From assembly GCA_016793885.1 (NCBI GenBank), contig JAEUHE010000178.1, positions 1 to 64,000 on the forward strand: a stretch of 64,000 nt of DNA, given 5' to 3'. A program made the position numbers and the translations under genes. Under the pieces are notes generated by a model. The model searched no databases. It was not told the origin of the DNA and saw only the letters and a list, made by a program, of their open reading frames with translations. Below are positions 1 through 9,092 of this stretch, piece after piece. The number at the start of each line of letters is the position of its first letter. The first letter of the stretch is position 1. This DNA comes from Verrucomicrobiales bacterium. GTDB lineage: Bacteria > Verrucomicrobiota > Verrucomicrobiia > Limisphaerales > UBA11320.

Positions 1-72
1 GGCGACTACAGCAGCATCAGTCGGCGAGCGGCCGAGATCGCTGGTTGGGTACGCGACGCGAAGAAAAGTTGA
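1..72 (+). CDS. C-terminal fragment of an unidentified protein
   Basis: An open frame runs from base 1 to a TGA at 70-72 and encodes 23 residues (GDYSSISRR...VRDAKKS). The helical, charged tail is plausible protein, and no other gene covers it. The start lies outside the window, so the family cannot be named. It points away from the minus-strand pgk-tpiA-secG operon, so the two 3' ends converge on the repeat-bearing region 73-672. Confidence 0.4.
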   Translation, partial: GDYSSISRRAAEIAGWVRDAKKS

Positions 73-357
73 AAGGAACCCCGCGGCGGATTTTCTCCCG
101 AGCGTCGTGACGACACGGGGTGGACGAGATTCCACTCGAGCCGTGATGGGCCCTAGGTTTTCAAATTGGAAGACGCTGCTGCGTGGAGAGCCGAGGAGGA
201 GTCGATCGCCCAAGGCCCCTCGCGGAGTTGCCTGTTTGTTACTCAGAGCTTGGGGCCGGCATGGGCTCGACGGAGTCTCTCCCTACCTTTCGACGGGAGT
301 CACCCCTCCGCGCCGTGTCTAGCAGCAGGATCATCTTAACCATAAACCTAAAACCGG

Positions 358-514
358 GAATGGATTAACCACCGATTTCACCGGATGACACGGATTAAGA
401 AGGCATAGTGACATTCTTGAGCCCGAGTTCGCAGTGTCTCTCAAGGTGATGAGGGTCTTCCTTCCAAGTCTTTGCGGATCCGTGTCATCCGCGGAATCCG
501 TGGTTAATCCATTC
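358..514. repeat. Palindromic element with ATGGATTAACC termini, copy 1
   Basis: The ends are inverted copies: GAATGGATTAACC starts at 358 and GGTTAATCCATTC ends at 514. The GGATGACACGG and CCGTGTCATCC segments inside are also inverted. The right arm with its inner flank (about 430-514), read on the minus strand, is closely similar to the second copy at 44507-44618, including the shared 'AAAGACTTGGA' core. No coding potential is evident. The rest of the 600-bp gap 73-672 shows only a terminator hairpin; the short open frames there look spurious. Confidence 0.75.
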
Positions 515-563
515 TCCTTTTTAGGCCAAAACGCGCCCCGAACGGGATACCGGTACAGAATTG

Positions 564-589
564 AGCCCGGTTCTTGATAGAACCGGGCT
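564..589 (-). terminator. Hairpin terminator downstream of secG
   Basis: A perfect 11-bp stem (564-574 with 579-589) has a 4-base TGAT-type loop, 84 bases beyond the secG stop codon. On the minus strand it is followed by CAATTCTG rather than a clean U-run, so it may be a weak intrinsic terminator or only a stabilising 3' hairpin. Confidence 0.5.
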
Positions 590-672
590 GAAAAGGGACT
601 CGGTTCGGCAGACGACCGCCAGCCAACCAGTTCGCCGGCGGATAAAGCCACCGACGAACTCCAGGAACGAAC

Positions 673-1083
673 TTACGGTTTTGCCGGAGCCGGTGCCGCG
701 GGGGCAGTCGGTGCCGTAGTCGCGGGCGCGGGCGCATTGGTCGCCAAAGCCTTGAAAGCGTTGTTGGTCGGCGCCACTACCGGATTCGCCTTATTCGCTT
801 CAGCCTTGATCGCCTGCTCGAGCGTGGAGGTGTTCCGTTTAAAGGTGCTCTGCGCGAGAATCGAGAGCAGGATGACCATGCCTAGAAAGAAGGCCGCGGC
901 ATATTTGGTGAGCTTGGTCATGGCATTGCCACTTCCCGCCCCCAGCAGCGCATCAGCCGCCCCCGCCCCAAATGCCAACCCCATACCAGCTTCCTTTTTG
1001 GGCAGTTGAATCAGGACCAAAAGGATCAGCAGCAGGCAGTCAAGCAGCAGAAACGTGGTCAGCAGTACAATGATGAATTTCAT
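673..1083 (-). CDS. secG: Protein translocase subunit SecG
   Basis: Small inner-membrane subunit of the SecYEG translocon, which assists protein export by SecA. The 136-residue product has two hydrophobic segments (about 1-28 and 60-80) flanking the typical glycine-rich loop (GMGLAFGAGAADALLGAGSG) and a TKYAAAFF stretch, as expected for SecG. After about residue 95 it has an alanine/proline/threonine-rich tail that makes it longer than usual SecG proteins (about 75-115 residues); such low-complexity tails are common in this family. It is the last gene of pgk-tpiA-secG, 25 bases after tpiA, an order seen in many bacteria. Confidence 0.9.
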   Translation of the reverse strand: MKFIIVLLTTFLLLDCLLLILLVLIQLPKKEAGMGLAFGAGAADALLGAGSGNAMTKLTKYAAAFFLGMVILLSILAQSTFKRNTSTLEQAIKAEANKANPVVAPTNNAFKALATNAPAPATTAPTAPAAPAPAKP

Positions 1084-1108
1084 AGCAGTTCAGGTCTATC
1101 CACTCAGA

Positions 1109-1873
1109 TCAAATCGAATTCTTCACGATGTCAGCAAAACTTCGCACTTCCAGCGACGCCCCACCAACCAGCGCGCCATCGACATCAGGCTGGCTCATCA
1201 GTTCACGGGCATTGGCCGGCTTCACGCTGCCGCCATATTGGATCCGGACGCGTCGGGCGACGGTATCATCGAACATCTGAACGAGCAATCCCCGGATGAA
1301 GGCATGGGCAGCTTGCGCCTGCTCGGTCGAGGCGGTCTTGCCTGTGCCGATCGCCCAAACCGGCTCGTAGGCAATCACGGTCTCGGCCATCTGTTCCTTG
1401 GTCAGCCCAGCCAGACTGCCGCGGACCTGGGTAGCCAGCACCTGCTCCGTCAGGCCACCTTCACGCTCCGCCAGGCTTTCCCCGACGCAGATAATGGGCT
1501 TGAGCTCCACCTCGTGAGCCCGAAGAGCCTTCTGGGCGATCAAGGCATCCGACTCCTTCTGATACAGCCGTCGCTCGGAATGACCCAAGATCACGAAGCG
1601 CACCGAGAACTCCTTGAGCATCATGGGAGCGATCTCACCGGTGTAGGCGCCACCAGTATGCTCGCTCATGTTCTGAGCGCCCAGCCTGAGGTTGGAATCG
1701 AAGATCTGCTTCGAAACTTCACTGAGGGCCGTGAAGGGGGGGCACACCACCAAATCCACTTCCTTGACAGTGGCGAGATCTCGCTTGAGACCTTGGATCA
1801 AATCCAAAGCCTCAGCCGCGGTCTTGTTCATCTTCCAATTGCCAGCGATGATTAATTTGCGTTCTTTATCCAC
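1109..1873 (-). CDS. tpiA: Triose-phosphate isomerase
   Basis: Cytoplasmic glycolytic enzyme interconverting dihydroxyacetone phosphate and glyceraldehyde 3-phosphate. The 254-residue length is normal. Active-site residues are all visible: Asn12 and Lys14 in NWKMN, His98 in ILGHSERR, Glu170 in AYEPVWAIGTGK (also the mobile loop 6), and the phosphate-binding GGSV and GGASL motifs near the C-terminus. It lies between pgk (89 bases upstream) and secG (25 bases downstream) on the same strand, so it is very likely co-transcribed with them. Confidence 0.97.
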   Translation of the reverse strand: MDKERKLIIAGNWKMNKTAAEALDLIQGLKRDLATVKEVDLVVCPPFTALSEVSKQIFDSNLRLGAQNMSEHTGGAYTGEIAPMMLKEFSVRFVILGHSERRLYQKESDALIAQKALRAHEVELKPIICVGESLAEREGGLTEQVLATQVRGSLAGLTKEQMAETVIAYEPVWAIGTGKTASTEQAQAAHAFIRGLLVQMFDDTVARRVRIQYGGSVKPANARELMSQPDVDGALVGGASLEVRSFADIVKNSI

Positions 1874-1962
1874 AACGTTCTTTCGGTTTCAGCTCTTCGT
1901 TCTTCAAAAATGCTGCTTTTCAGGTCCATAAGGAGTGCCGAAGGCCGCTCCCAATACGACGG

Positions 1963-3216
1963 TTAGCGGTCGCTCAATGCGTCTACCCCGGGTAGCACCG
2001 CCCCCTCAAGAAACTCCAGGCTCGCCCCACCCCCGGTGCTCATGAAGGTGACCTGGTCGCCCAAGCCCGCCTGGTTTAGCGCCTTCACGCTGTCGCCGCC
2101 TCCGATGATGCTCTTGGCGCCGCTCTGCGTCGCTTGCACCACCGCCTGAGCAACCTGGTTCGTTCCGGCGGCAAACCGACTATCCTCGAACATCCCCATA
2201 GGACCGTTCCACAGGATGGTCTTAGCTCCGCGGATCACCTCCGCATAGCGCTTCGCCGTCTCGGGCCCCACATCGAATCCCTCGGCATCGTCCGGAATGT
2301 CCAGAGAGGCGTTCACCCGCGCGTTCTGAAACTCAAAGACAGGCTTGCCCTTTTTGTTGACCTTGCCGCTGTCGACCGGCGTCGCAATGACATTGTCGCT
2401 AGGCAGGAGAAACCGAACCCCGCGCTCCGCGGCCTTGGCCAACGCGCGGGCCGCCACATGGGCCGCATCAGGTTCAATCAGGGACTTGCCGGTCTTGTAG
2501 CCCTGAACCAAACGGAAGGTGTAGGCCATCGCCCCACCCACCAAAATCGTGTCGGCCTTCTCGAGCAATCGGTCGATGACCATGATCTTGTCCGAAACTT
2601 TCGCTCCACCAAGAATCACGACAAAGGGCCGGGCCGGACTCTCCAACTCGTCGCCCAAAAACTTCAGCTCCCGCTCCATCAACAAACCGGCCGCGCAGAA
2701 TCCGCCACGCCCCTTGACGATGCGAGCGACCCCATCGGTGGAGGCATGCGCCCGATGGGCGGCCCCGAACGCGTCGTTGACGTACAGATCCGCCACCTTG
2801 GCCAACTTCTCCGCGAACACCGGGTCGTTCTTCTCCTCCTCGCTGTAATAACGAGTGTTCTCCAAGAGGACGATGTCGCCGTCCTTCATCGCACCCACCG
2901 TGTTCTCGACCTTCTCGCCGATACAATCGTCCACAAAGGCCACCGGGCGCCCCAGCATGTCCGCCAACTTAATCGCGACCGGACGCAAAGACATCGAGGG
3001 TTCGCGCTTGCCATCCGGGCGTCCAAGGTGCGCCGCCAAGATGATCCGCGCGCCGCCCTGCGTCAGTACATCAAGGGTCGGGAGGGTCTCTTTGATGCGG
3101 GTGACATCATTGATCACCATCTGGCCGTCTTTTTCGGCCATGGGGACGTTATAATCAACCCGGACAAACACTCGTTTGCCCTTCAACTTCAAATCACGGA
3201 CGGTCAGTTTCGCCAT
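1963..3216 (-). CDS. pgk: Phosphoglycerate kinase
   Basis: Cytoplasmic glycolytic enzyme transferring phosphate from 1,3-bisphosphoglycerate to ADP. The 417-residue protein has the N-terminal [11 protein letters not shown] signature, the substrate-binding AHRAHAST segment, the GGAKVSDK nucleotide-binding motif, NGPMGMFE and the C-terminal GGGDS loop, in the usual order for the two-lobed fold. It is the first gene of the pgk-tpiA-secG unit. The promoter probably lies in the 3217-3600 gap, but no clear -35/-10 elements were recognised. Confidence 0.97.
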   Translation of the reverse strand: MAKLTVRDLKLKGKRVFVRVDYNVPMAEKDGQMVINDVTRIKETLPTLDVLTQGGARIILAAHLGRPDGKREPSMSLRPVAIKLADMLGRPVAFVDDCIGEKVENTVGAMKDGDIVLLENTRYYSEEEKNDPVFAEKLAKVADLYVNDAFGAAHRAHASTDGVARIVKGRGGFCAAGLLMERELKFLGDELESPARPFVVILGGAKVSDKIMVIDRLLEKADTILVGGAMAYTFRLVQGYKTGKSLIEPDAAHVAARALAKAAERGVRFLLPSDNVIATPVDSGKVNKKGKPVFEFQNARVNASLDIPDDAEGFDVGPETAKRYAEVIRGAKTILWNGPMGMFEDSRFAAGTNQVAQAVVQATQSGAKSIIGGGDSVKALNQAGLGDQVTFMSTGGGASLEFLEGAVLPGVDALSDR

Positions 3217-3663
3217 AAAAAAGCAGGCGCGGAGGATATCCGAGCGGATGGCTGAGTCAAAAGGAAATGTTAGCCTCTTTTTTCCCTGATCGCTTCATTA
3301 CCAAGGAGTTTCATGCGCCATCCCCCTAAGCCCCCCCGCCCGGCAGGAGACTGCCGCCGATCTTGTTCGGTAGGCACAGGCCCCAAAATGCCCATCGTGG
3401 CTTTCCGTAGTTCTCCGAATTTCGGTTTGAGGAAGCCAGGTTACCTTCTCCAGAATGCCCGATTTGTGCGAAAAGTTAGGTCTGATGTGGATTGCCCCAC
3501 GCAATCTCCACCTCGCCCCAATTCCCTTCGCAGCCGGGCTGCTCGGTGACACATTCCAGGCTGAAATCAAGGAAGTTCACTCCGAGAACCTATTTAGCAG
3601 GTGTCAGAGCTAGCGCAAGGACGGCTCAAAGGAATCACACAGCCAGCTATCAGTCAGGAGTTT
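3217..3663. other. Intergenic region between divergent pgk and haloperoxidase gene
   Basis: About 450 bases separate the pgk start from the chosen start of the next plus-strand gene. Open frames on both strands exist here but have no recognisable protein features. The region presumably holds the two divergent promoters. No riboswitch or repeat was seen. Confidence 0.5.
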
Positions 3664-5130
3664 ATGAAACATATAAAGAAAGAAGTCTTACAGGCAGCCT
3701 TGATCGTGAGCTGCGGCATGTGCCTGACGGCGCAGGCGGACAGCATCGTAACTGATTGGAATTCCATCACGCTCCAAGCCATCCGCGTGACCAAACCAGG
3801 CCCGCCCATGGTGGCCCGCGCCCTCGCGGTCGTTCATACCTCCATTTTTGACGCCTGGGCGGCGTATGATGCCACCGCCACCGGAACTCGGTTCAACGAG
3901 TATCTCCGACAACCGCCCGAGGCGCGCACCGACTACAACAAAGGCGTGGCCATCAGCTATGCCGCCTATCGCTCCTTGATCGACCTCTTCCCCAGCGAAA
4001 AGGCTACGTTCGACGGTGTCATGATCAGCATGGGTTTCGACCCCAACGACACCTCGAAGGACCGCACGACGCCCATCGGGATCGGCAACTTGACCGCTTC
4101 GGCCGTCCTGGATTTCCGACATAGCGACGGGTCGAATCAGCTGGGAACTCCTCGCTACGGTGATACGACGTTCTACACACCGGTCAACACTGTGGACGAA
4201 ATCAAGGATCCGAACCGTTGGCAGCCGCTCCGGTTCTCGAACGGAACGGGTGGGTTCGTCATTCCGGGTTACATCGCTCCTCACTGGGGAACCGTGGTGC
4301 CGTTCGCCTTGAAGGCACCCGATCAATACCGACCGAGCGCTCCTGCCCAATACCCACGCGATCCTCGTTACGCTTCCCAAGCTGAGGAGATTATCCGCTT
4401 TTCCGCCACCCTGACCGACCGCACCAAGATGATCGCAGAGTACTGGGCGGATGGCCCCAGCTCAGAATTGCCGCCGGGCCATTGGAACTTGTTCGCTCAG
4501 GTCGTGTCCAAGCGGAACAAGTATGGCATCGACAAGGATGCGAAGCTCTTCTTCGCCCTCGGCAACGCTTTGTTGGACGCCAGCATCTCCGTCTGGGAAG
4601 CCAAGCGCTATTACGACTATTGCAGGCCCATCACCGCCATCCGTTTCCTGAAGAAGGGCAAGAAGATCCTGTCGTGGGCCGGCCCCAACTTGGGAACCCA
4701 GTGGATCAACGGTGAAGATTGGCTGCCCTATCAACCCCCGACCTTCATTACGCCGCCCTTCCCCGAGTATACCTCGGGCCATAGCGCCTTCAGTGCGGCG
4801 GGAGCTGAGGTCCTGCGCTCGTTCACGGGCAGCGATAAATTTGCCTATGGGGTGACTCTCAAAGCAGGGTCGTCGCGAACCGAGCCAGGCACGGTGCCGG
4901 CTCGCGACCTGGTGCTCTACTGGAATACCTTTACCGAGGCGTCCGACGAAGCCGGCATTTCGCGGCGTTACGGCGGCATTCACTTTGCGCAAGGCGACCT
5001 GGAGTCTCGGGATATGGGACGCCGCATCGGCAAACAAGTTTGGCGGAAGGCGCTCCGCCACTTCAATGAACCCAAGTCGGACCGTAGATGGATGTTCCGA
5101 GATTGGGAAGATGATGGGCGCGGGAAATAG
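3664..5130 (+). CDS. Exported vanadium haloperoxidase / PAP2-type phosphatase
   Basis: Member of the vanadium-dependent haloperoxidase/PAP2 acid phosphatase superfamily. The 488-residue product starts at the ATG at 3664, preceded by a good CAGGAG ribosome-binding site and followed by a signal peptide (MKHIKKEV...AQADS); an in-frame upstream start at 3601 would spoil the signal peptide. The oxyanion-binding signature is complete: Lys314-x6-Arg321-Pro322 (KRYYDYCRP), Ser371-Gly372-His373 (TSGHSAF), and Arg434-x5-His440 (SRRYGGIHF). The length matches the bacterial chloroperoxidase-like group better than small PAP2 lipid phosphatases. Whether it binds vanadate or acts as a phosphatase cannot be read from the sequence. 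It is probably monocistronic, with a terminator at 5157. Confidence 0.85.
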   Translation: MKHIKKEVLQAALIVSCGMCLTAQADSIVTDWNSITLQAIRVTKPGPPMVARALAVVHTSIFDAWAAYDATATGTRFNEYLRQPPEARTDYNKGVAISYAAYRSLIDLFPSEKATFDGVMISMGFDPNDTSKDRTTPIGIGNLTASAVLDFRHSDGSNQLGTPRYGDTTFYTPVNTVDEIKDPNRWQPLRFSNGTGGFVIPGYIAPHWGTVVPFALKAPDQYRPSAPAQYPRDPRYASQAEEIIRFSATLTDRTKMIAEYWADGPSSELPPGHWNLFAQVVSKRNKYGIDKDAKLFFALGNALLDASISVWEAKRYYDYCRPITAIRFLKKGKKILSWAGPNLGTQWINGEDWLPYQPPTFITPPFPEYTSGHSAFSAAGAEVLRSFTGSDKFAYGVTLKAGSSRTEPGTVPARDLVLYWNTFTEASDEAGISRRYGGIHFAQGDLESRDMGRRIGKQVWRKALRHFNEPKSDRRWMFRDWEDDGRGK

Positions 5131-5156
5131 TCTCAGCGCCACTTAGAGTACCGCGC

Positions 5157-5197
5157 ATCTCCCGGGCTGCCACGAACCAGCCCGGGAGATTTCTTTC
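5157..5197 (+). terminator. Rho-independent terminator after haloperoxidase gene
   Basis: A 12-bp perfect stem (ATCTCCCGGGCT at 5157-5168 with its complement at 5179-5190) and a 10-base loop are followed directly by TTCTTTC. It lies 27 bases after the stop codon. Confidence 0.85.
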
Positions 5198-5309
5198 GGA
5201 CCCGGCCAGGCTTGATCGACGCCTCCCGCATCTGAAGCTTGTCATGGCCCCGTCCATGGGGGATAAGATCCCCAGATTCCGAACGAACTGAAGTAATCCT
5301 GCACGAATC

Positions 5310-7379
5310 ATGACCATTGTCGTATCCCGCGGCTTCCGCTTATTGCTCGCTTCTGGACCTCTGGCTGTGGCCCTCCTGGCCGCCATTCCGCAACTCTGGA
5401 GTCCCACCACCGCCGGGGCCGCATCTTACCCCTGCTACAACCTGAGCCCCGCGCAACTGACCGGAAAAACGCTGTGGCTGGCGGTTGAGAGCGGGAGCGC
5501 TCCGTTTGAATCCGCAGGGACTATTCAAATGCAGCTCAACGCGAACGGGACATATGCAGTGCCAGGGGGAGCCGGCGTGGTCGCTCGAACCGGAACCTGG
5601 TCTACCGCCGGCTCCGCGGAGAATATAGTTCTCCGCTTCACGGGCTTTTTCAATGATGCCACGGAGGACGTTCTCGTCCTGTTCAATGGATGTCTCGACG
5701 GCGCGAGTTGCACCTCCTGCGGCTATGGGTTTACCAGGGAAGGCGTTGCGGGCCTTCAGACGGGCTCCTACAAGATCACCGATGGGGAAGCTCCATCCGT
5801 GACTGGACTCACCGGAATAGGTCTTCTGACGGGAGGCGGGGCGTTCCCATCCGGGGCCAACGTCTTCCTCTTCCCTGAGGTCTCGGGGAACCCCAGCCGC
5901 TACACGTTCAAATGGTTCAAGGACGACGTCGCCCTACCAGGCGCCAGCCTGTCCTTTCTCTCGCTGAGTTCACTCCGGGCGGAGGATTCGGGGGTCTACT
6001 CGGTGGAGATCAGCGCCGCCGGGAATAAGGCGAAGCTCAGCACGCCCGTCACGGTCGGTGCCCCCGGCTCTCCCAGCGGATATTTGGGACGACCCTGGGT
6101 GAAAGTGGTGGATCAAGCAACGGTGATTCCAGGGGCCTCCGCGCCCATGGGAGGTTTCGCCGCGCGACAGATGTCTCTGCGCAACGGCGTGGTGGTCGTT
6201 AGGGACTCCAACGGCAAGAGCCTGATCAAATGGTCAGCCCAGTCGACCCTGGAATCAGTCGTCACGGAAGGCGCCCCCCTACCCGGTGGCCACACGCTCC
6301 AGGTAGTCATCGAAGCCACCGTGGAGTCGGAAGGGGCGATCAATTTTTTTGCCCGCCACAATACCGGCTACGGCGTCTACGAGATCAAAAATGGGGTTAT
6401 CACTCAAATCACTGGAGTCGGCAGCCCCACCCCGAACGGAGGCTCAAACTTTACCGGATTCCTCTGGCTGGCAAGACGGGACGGCCGACTCGTATTCTCA
6501 GCCAGCAACACTGCCAACCAAGTGGGCGTTTACCTCTGGGACGGCGTCCAGCTGTCGACGCTGTTGGAACCAGGCGCCGACCTGCCCGGTTTGCTCGGCG
6601 GCATCAACCAGGCGCTGGAACTGGATCTCGATGCTCAAACAGTCGTGCTGCGCGCCAACGATTCCGTACCGTTCCAGGGAAACAACCGCCAAGGAATCTA
6701 CCGCCACACCGCGGGCAAAGGCTGGGCCGAAATCGCGAACGTCACTCAGCCCCTGCCGGGAACCCCGAGCTCGGTCTACAAATGGTTTACCGGAGTGGAC
6801 ATCGTTTCCGGGACCATCGTTTATGCCGCACTGCCTCCTCAAGGAGTTCAAATTTTCGCGTCGGATCCCGTTGGAAAGCCTCGCTTCATTGGGAACGGCT
6901 TCTCAGCCGACCTCGTGAGCGCTCAGTTTAGCGCCTCGACCCCCATCACTATCCACCAACGCTACGTCCAATCGTTGCAATCGATGAGCCCGGTCTCCTC
7001 CGAACAGATTCTGGGGCCAGGCCATCTGCTGGGAACACAGATACTTTCCGAGGTGCTCGATGTGGTGTCCCAAGGAACGGATGTGGCCATTGTCGCGCGG
7101 CTCAGCGACGGAACGACGGGGGTCTTCGCAGCGGTCGGAACACCGCCGTCGAACACGCCCATCGTGCTCGGCGCACCTGCCTTCAGCCAAGGGAAACTGA
7201 GCTTCCAACTCCAGACGCAGGCGGGCATCACCTACCAGGTCGAGTTCAAGTCCACGTTCACCGATCCCAGCTGGACCGTACAGCAAACGGTCATCGGTGA
7301 CGGCTCCAGCCGAACCGTCACCGTCGACACCGCCGGAACCGCAGGCTTTTGCCGCGTGGTGCAAGCGTCGGCGCCCTGA
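5310..7379 (+). CDS. Secreted Ig-domain protein of unknown function
   Basis: 689 residues. An N-terminal signal sequence (hydrophobic 10-30) precedes a Cys-containing region (about 35-150). An immunoglobulin-like domain lies near 180-245 (FKWFKDDVALPG, then the EDSGVYSVEI hallmark). A long beta-rich region follows, with recurring phrases on the pattern 'TEGAPLPGG' and 'EPGADLPG' that suggest propeller-type blades. The last 50 residues (YQVEFKSTFTDPSW...FCRVVQ) match a C-terminal module found on three other secreted proteins in this window. No catalytic motif is evident. It is probably exported and surface-bound or extracellular; the role is unknown. Confidence 0.75.
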   Translation: MTIVVSRGFRLLLASGPLAVALLAAIPQLWSPTTAGAASYPCYNLSPAQLTGKTLWLAVESGSAPFESAGTIQMQLNANGTYAVPGGAGVVARTGTWSTAGSAENIVLRFTGFFNDATEDVLVLFNGCLDGASCTSCGYGFTREGVAGLQTGSYKITDGEAPSVTGLTGIGLLTGGGAFPSGANVFLFPEVSGNPSRYTFKWFKDDVALPGASLSFLSLSSLRAEDSGVYSVEISAAGNKAKLSTPVTVGAPGSPSGYLGRPWVKVVDQATVIPGASAPMGGFAARQMSLRNGVVVVRDSNGKSLIKWSAQSTLESVVTEGAPLPGGHTLQVVIEATVESEGAINFFARHNTGYGVYEIKNGVITQITGVGSPTPNGGSNFTGFLWLARRDGRLVFSASNTANQVGVYLWDGVQLSTLLEPGADLPGLLGGINQALELDLDAQTVVLRANDSVPFQGNNRQGIYRHTAGKGWAEIANVTQPLPGTPSSVYKWFTGVDIVSGTIVYAALPPQGVQIFASDPVGKPRFIGNGFSADLVSAQFSASTPITIHQRYVQSLQSMSPVSSEQILGPGHLLGTQILSEVLDVVSQGTDVAIVARLSDGTTGVFAAVGTPPSNTPIVLGAPAFSQGKLSFQLQTQAGITYQVEFKSTFTDPSWTVQQTVIGDGSSRTVTVDTAGTAGFCRVVQASAP

Positions 7380-7411
7380 AGGAGCCGACGCAGAGGATCA
7401 TATCCGGGACA

Positions 7412-9007
7412 TCATTTTCCGACGGAGGCCGCGGGAACTGAGTTGCGGATGAACTTGCTCAGGTCCTTCTTGAGAGCGACGAGCGCGGGCTTGACCGTGT
7501 ACATCATGTGGCCTCCCTCGTAGTCCACCATGGTGATGTTCTGCTGGAGCTTCGGATCGAAGCTGAAATGGTCGAAGGTGTAGCGGGTTGCGAAGTAGGG
7601 CGTCGCTAGATCGTACACCCCATTTGCCACAAACACCTTCAGATACGGATTGTGCGCCATCGCCTGGCGCAGGGTTTCGGCGACGTTCAGATAACGGTTC
7701 CGATAGTCACCATAGTTCCACGGCTGCACCTTACCGGTCAGGATCTCATACGGAAGATCGCTCTCGAACTTCAGATCGCGGCGCAGGTAGTCGTTCAAAG
7801 CGCCGGTGAAAGGCCCCAGGACGCCCGTGTAACTGGGATCGTAGTCCGGGCTGTCGCCCACGCCGTCGCGATCCACCCCGGTCATCCGACTATCAAAACG
7901 TCCGATGGTCTTGCCCTCGCTGCGGAGCAGCTCCTTGAAGAACTGGAAGACGTTCACTCGCAAATGAGAGCGCTCCACGAAGTCGACGCTCAAGCCGGTC
8001 AGCTGAGCGAGACGCTGCGCGGTCTGCCGACGCTCCTCGGGAGTAAGTCGGTTCCCCTTAAGCAAGGCCGTGGCATACTCACCCAGCGCGAAAGATTCCG
8101 ACTGCTTGAGCGCGGCGGCCAGATCTGCTTGCAACTCAGAAGGGAGCTTCTTGTGGTACCAGGCCGTCGCCGTCAGGGTGGGCAAAAAGAGAGGAAACGG
8201 CAGTTCGTTCCCGACCGCGTAGCTGATGGTTTGAAAATCCAGCACCACGGACACGAGCATGACTCCGTTCAGGTAGATGCCATACCGGCTTTCCAGGTGT
8301 CCCGACAGCGCCGACGCTCGAGTCGTCCCGTAGCTCTCGCCGATTAAAAATTTGGGTGAAGCCCAGCGCTGCGCCCGGGTGATGTAGAGCCGTATGAATT
8401 CACCGACCGACCGGATATCCTCATCCACCCCATGGTATTTCTTGGCATCTTCCCCTGGCACCGGACGGCTGAATCCGGTGCTCACGGGGTCAATGAAGAC
8501 CAGGTCCGTGTCATCCAGAATGGAATGCTCATTCTCCGTGACGCGGAAGGGAGGTGGCGGCAGGGTTCCATCCTCATTGAGAACCACTCGACGCGGGCCC
8601 AGCGTTCCCAGGTGCAACCAGACGGATGCCGATCCGGGTCCGCCGTTGAAAGAAAAGGTGATCGGGCGGGTGGAAACATCGCCGGCGTTGGTCCGGGTGT
8701 AAGCGACGTAGAAGAAAGAGGCCTGCGGTTTGCCATCCTCCTCTTTCAGCACCAGCGTGCCAGCGGTTGCGGTGTACCCGATCTTAACGCCTTCGATGGT
8801 CACGCTGTGACTGGTTACCGATGATTCGTCTCGAGGTTCCTTCTTGTCGTCTTTCTTGTCCGCCTTGGTCGCCTCCTTGGAGTCCGCCGCCCGCACGTCC
8901 CCAGCCAGGCCTCCACTCAGGCATAGCGCAAGTGCCAACGCCAGGAGCCCCGAGCTCGAACTGAGACTTTGCGACCACCACCAACCCATCGACGAGATCT
9001 TCATCAT
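7412..9007 (-). CDS. Secreted serine carboxypeptidase, S10 family
   Basis: Alpha/beta-hydrolase peptidase that removes C-terminal residues. The frame stays open upstream, but ATG at 9005-9007 is preferred: it gives a signal peptide (MKISSMGWWW... cleaved near VRAAD) and avoids overlap with the neighbouring gene. The 531-residue product has the oxyanion NGGPG at 121-125, nucleophile Ser225 in GESYG, and probable Asp466 (NGVYDLATPY) and His500 (EGGHMMY). A lysine/aspartate-rich linker follows the signal peptide. It lies 85 bases after a minus-strand protease gene and may be co-transcribed with it, giving a secreted-protease pair. Confidence 0.88.
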   Translation of the reverse strand: MMKISSMGWWWSQSLSSSSGLLALALALCLSGGLAGDVRAADSKEATKADKKDDKKEPRDESSVTSHSVTIEGVKIGYTATAGTLVLKEEDGKPQASFFYVAYTRTNAGDVSTRPITFSFNGGPGSASVWLHLGTLGPRRVVLNEDGTLPPPPFRVTENEHSILDDTDLVFIDPVSTGFSRPVPGEDAKKYHGVDEDIRSVGEFIRLYITRAQRWASPKFLIGESYGTTRASALSGHLESRYGIYLNGVMLVSVVLDFQTISYAVGNELPFPLFLPTLTATAWYHKKLPSELQADLAAALKQSESFALGEYATALLKGNRLTPEERRQTAQRLAQLTGLSVDFVERSHLRVNVFQFFKELLRSEGKTIGRFDSRMTGVDRDGVGDSPDYDPSYTGVLGPFTGALNDYLRRDLKFESDLPYEILTGKVQPWNYGDYRNRYLNVAETLRQAMAHNPYLKVFVANGVYDLATPYFATRYTFDHFSFDPKLQQNITMVDYEGGHMMYTVKPALVALKKDLSKFIRNSVPAASVGK

Positions 9008-9092
9008 GGGAAGGGATCCTACAGGGCGATAGGAATTCGGAAATGAGAATCGTGCAAACGGGTGCAGGGCAGGTTCCGGGAGATGGCTCCGC

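Noticed and set aside
73-357. Two overlapping open frames of 61 and 71 codons
   Set aside because: They overlap each other in different frames, lack ribosome-binding sites and recognisable features, and sit in repeat-bearing DNA.
3298-3570. Opposed open frames in the pgk/haloperoxidase gap
   Set aside because: They are mutually antisense, of odd composition and without domains; a promoter region is the simpler reading.
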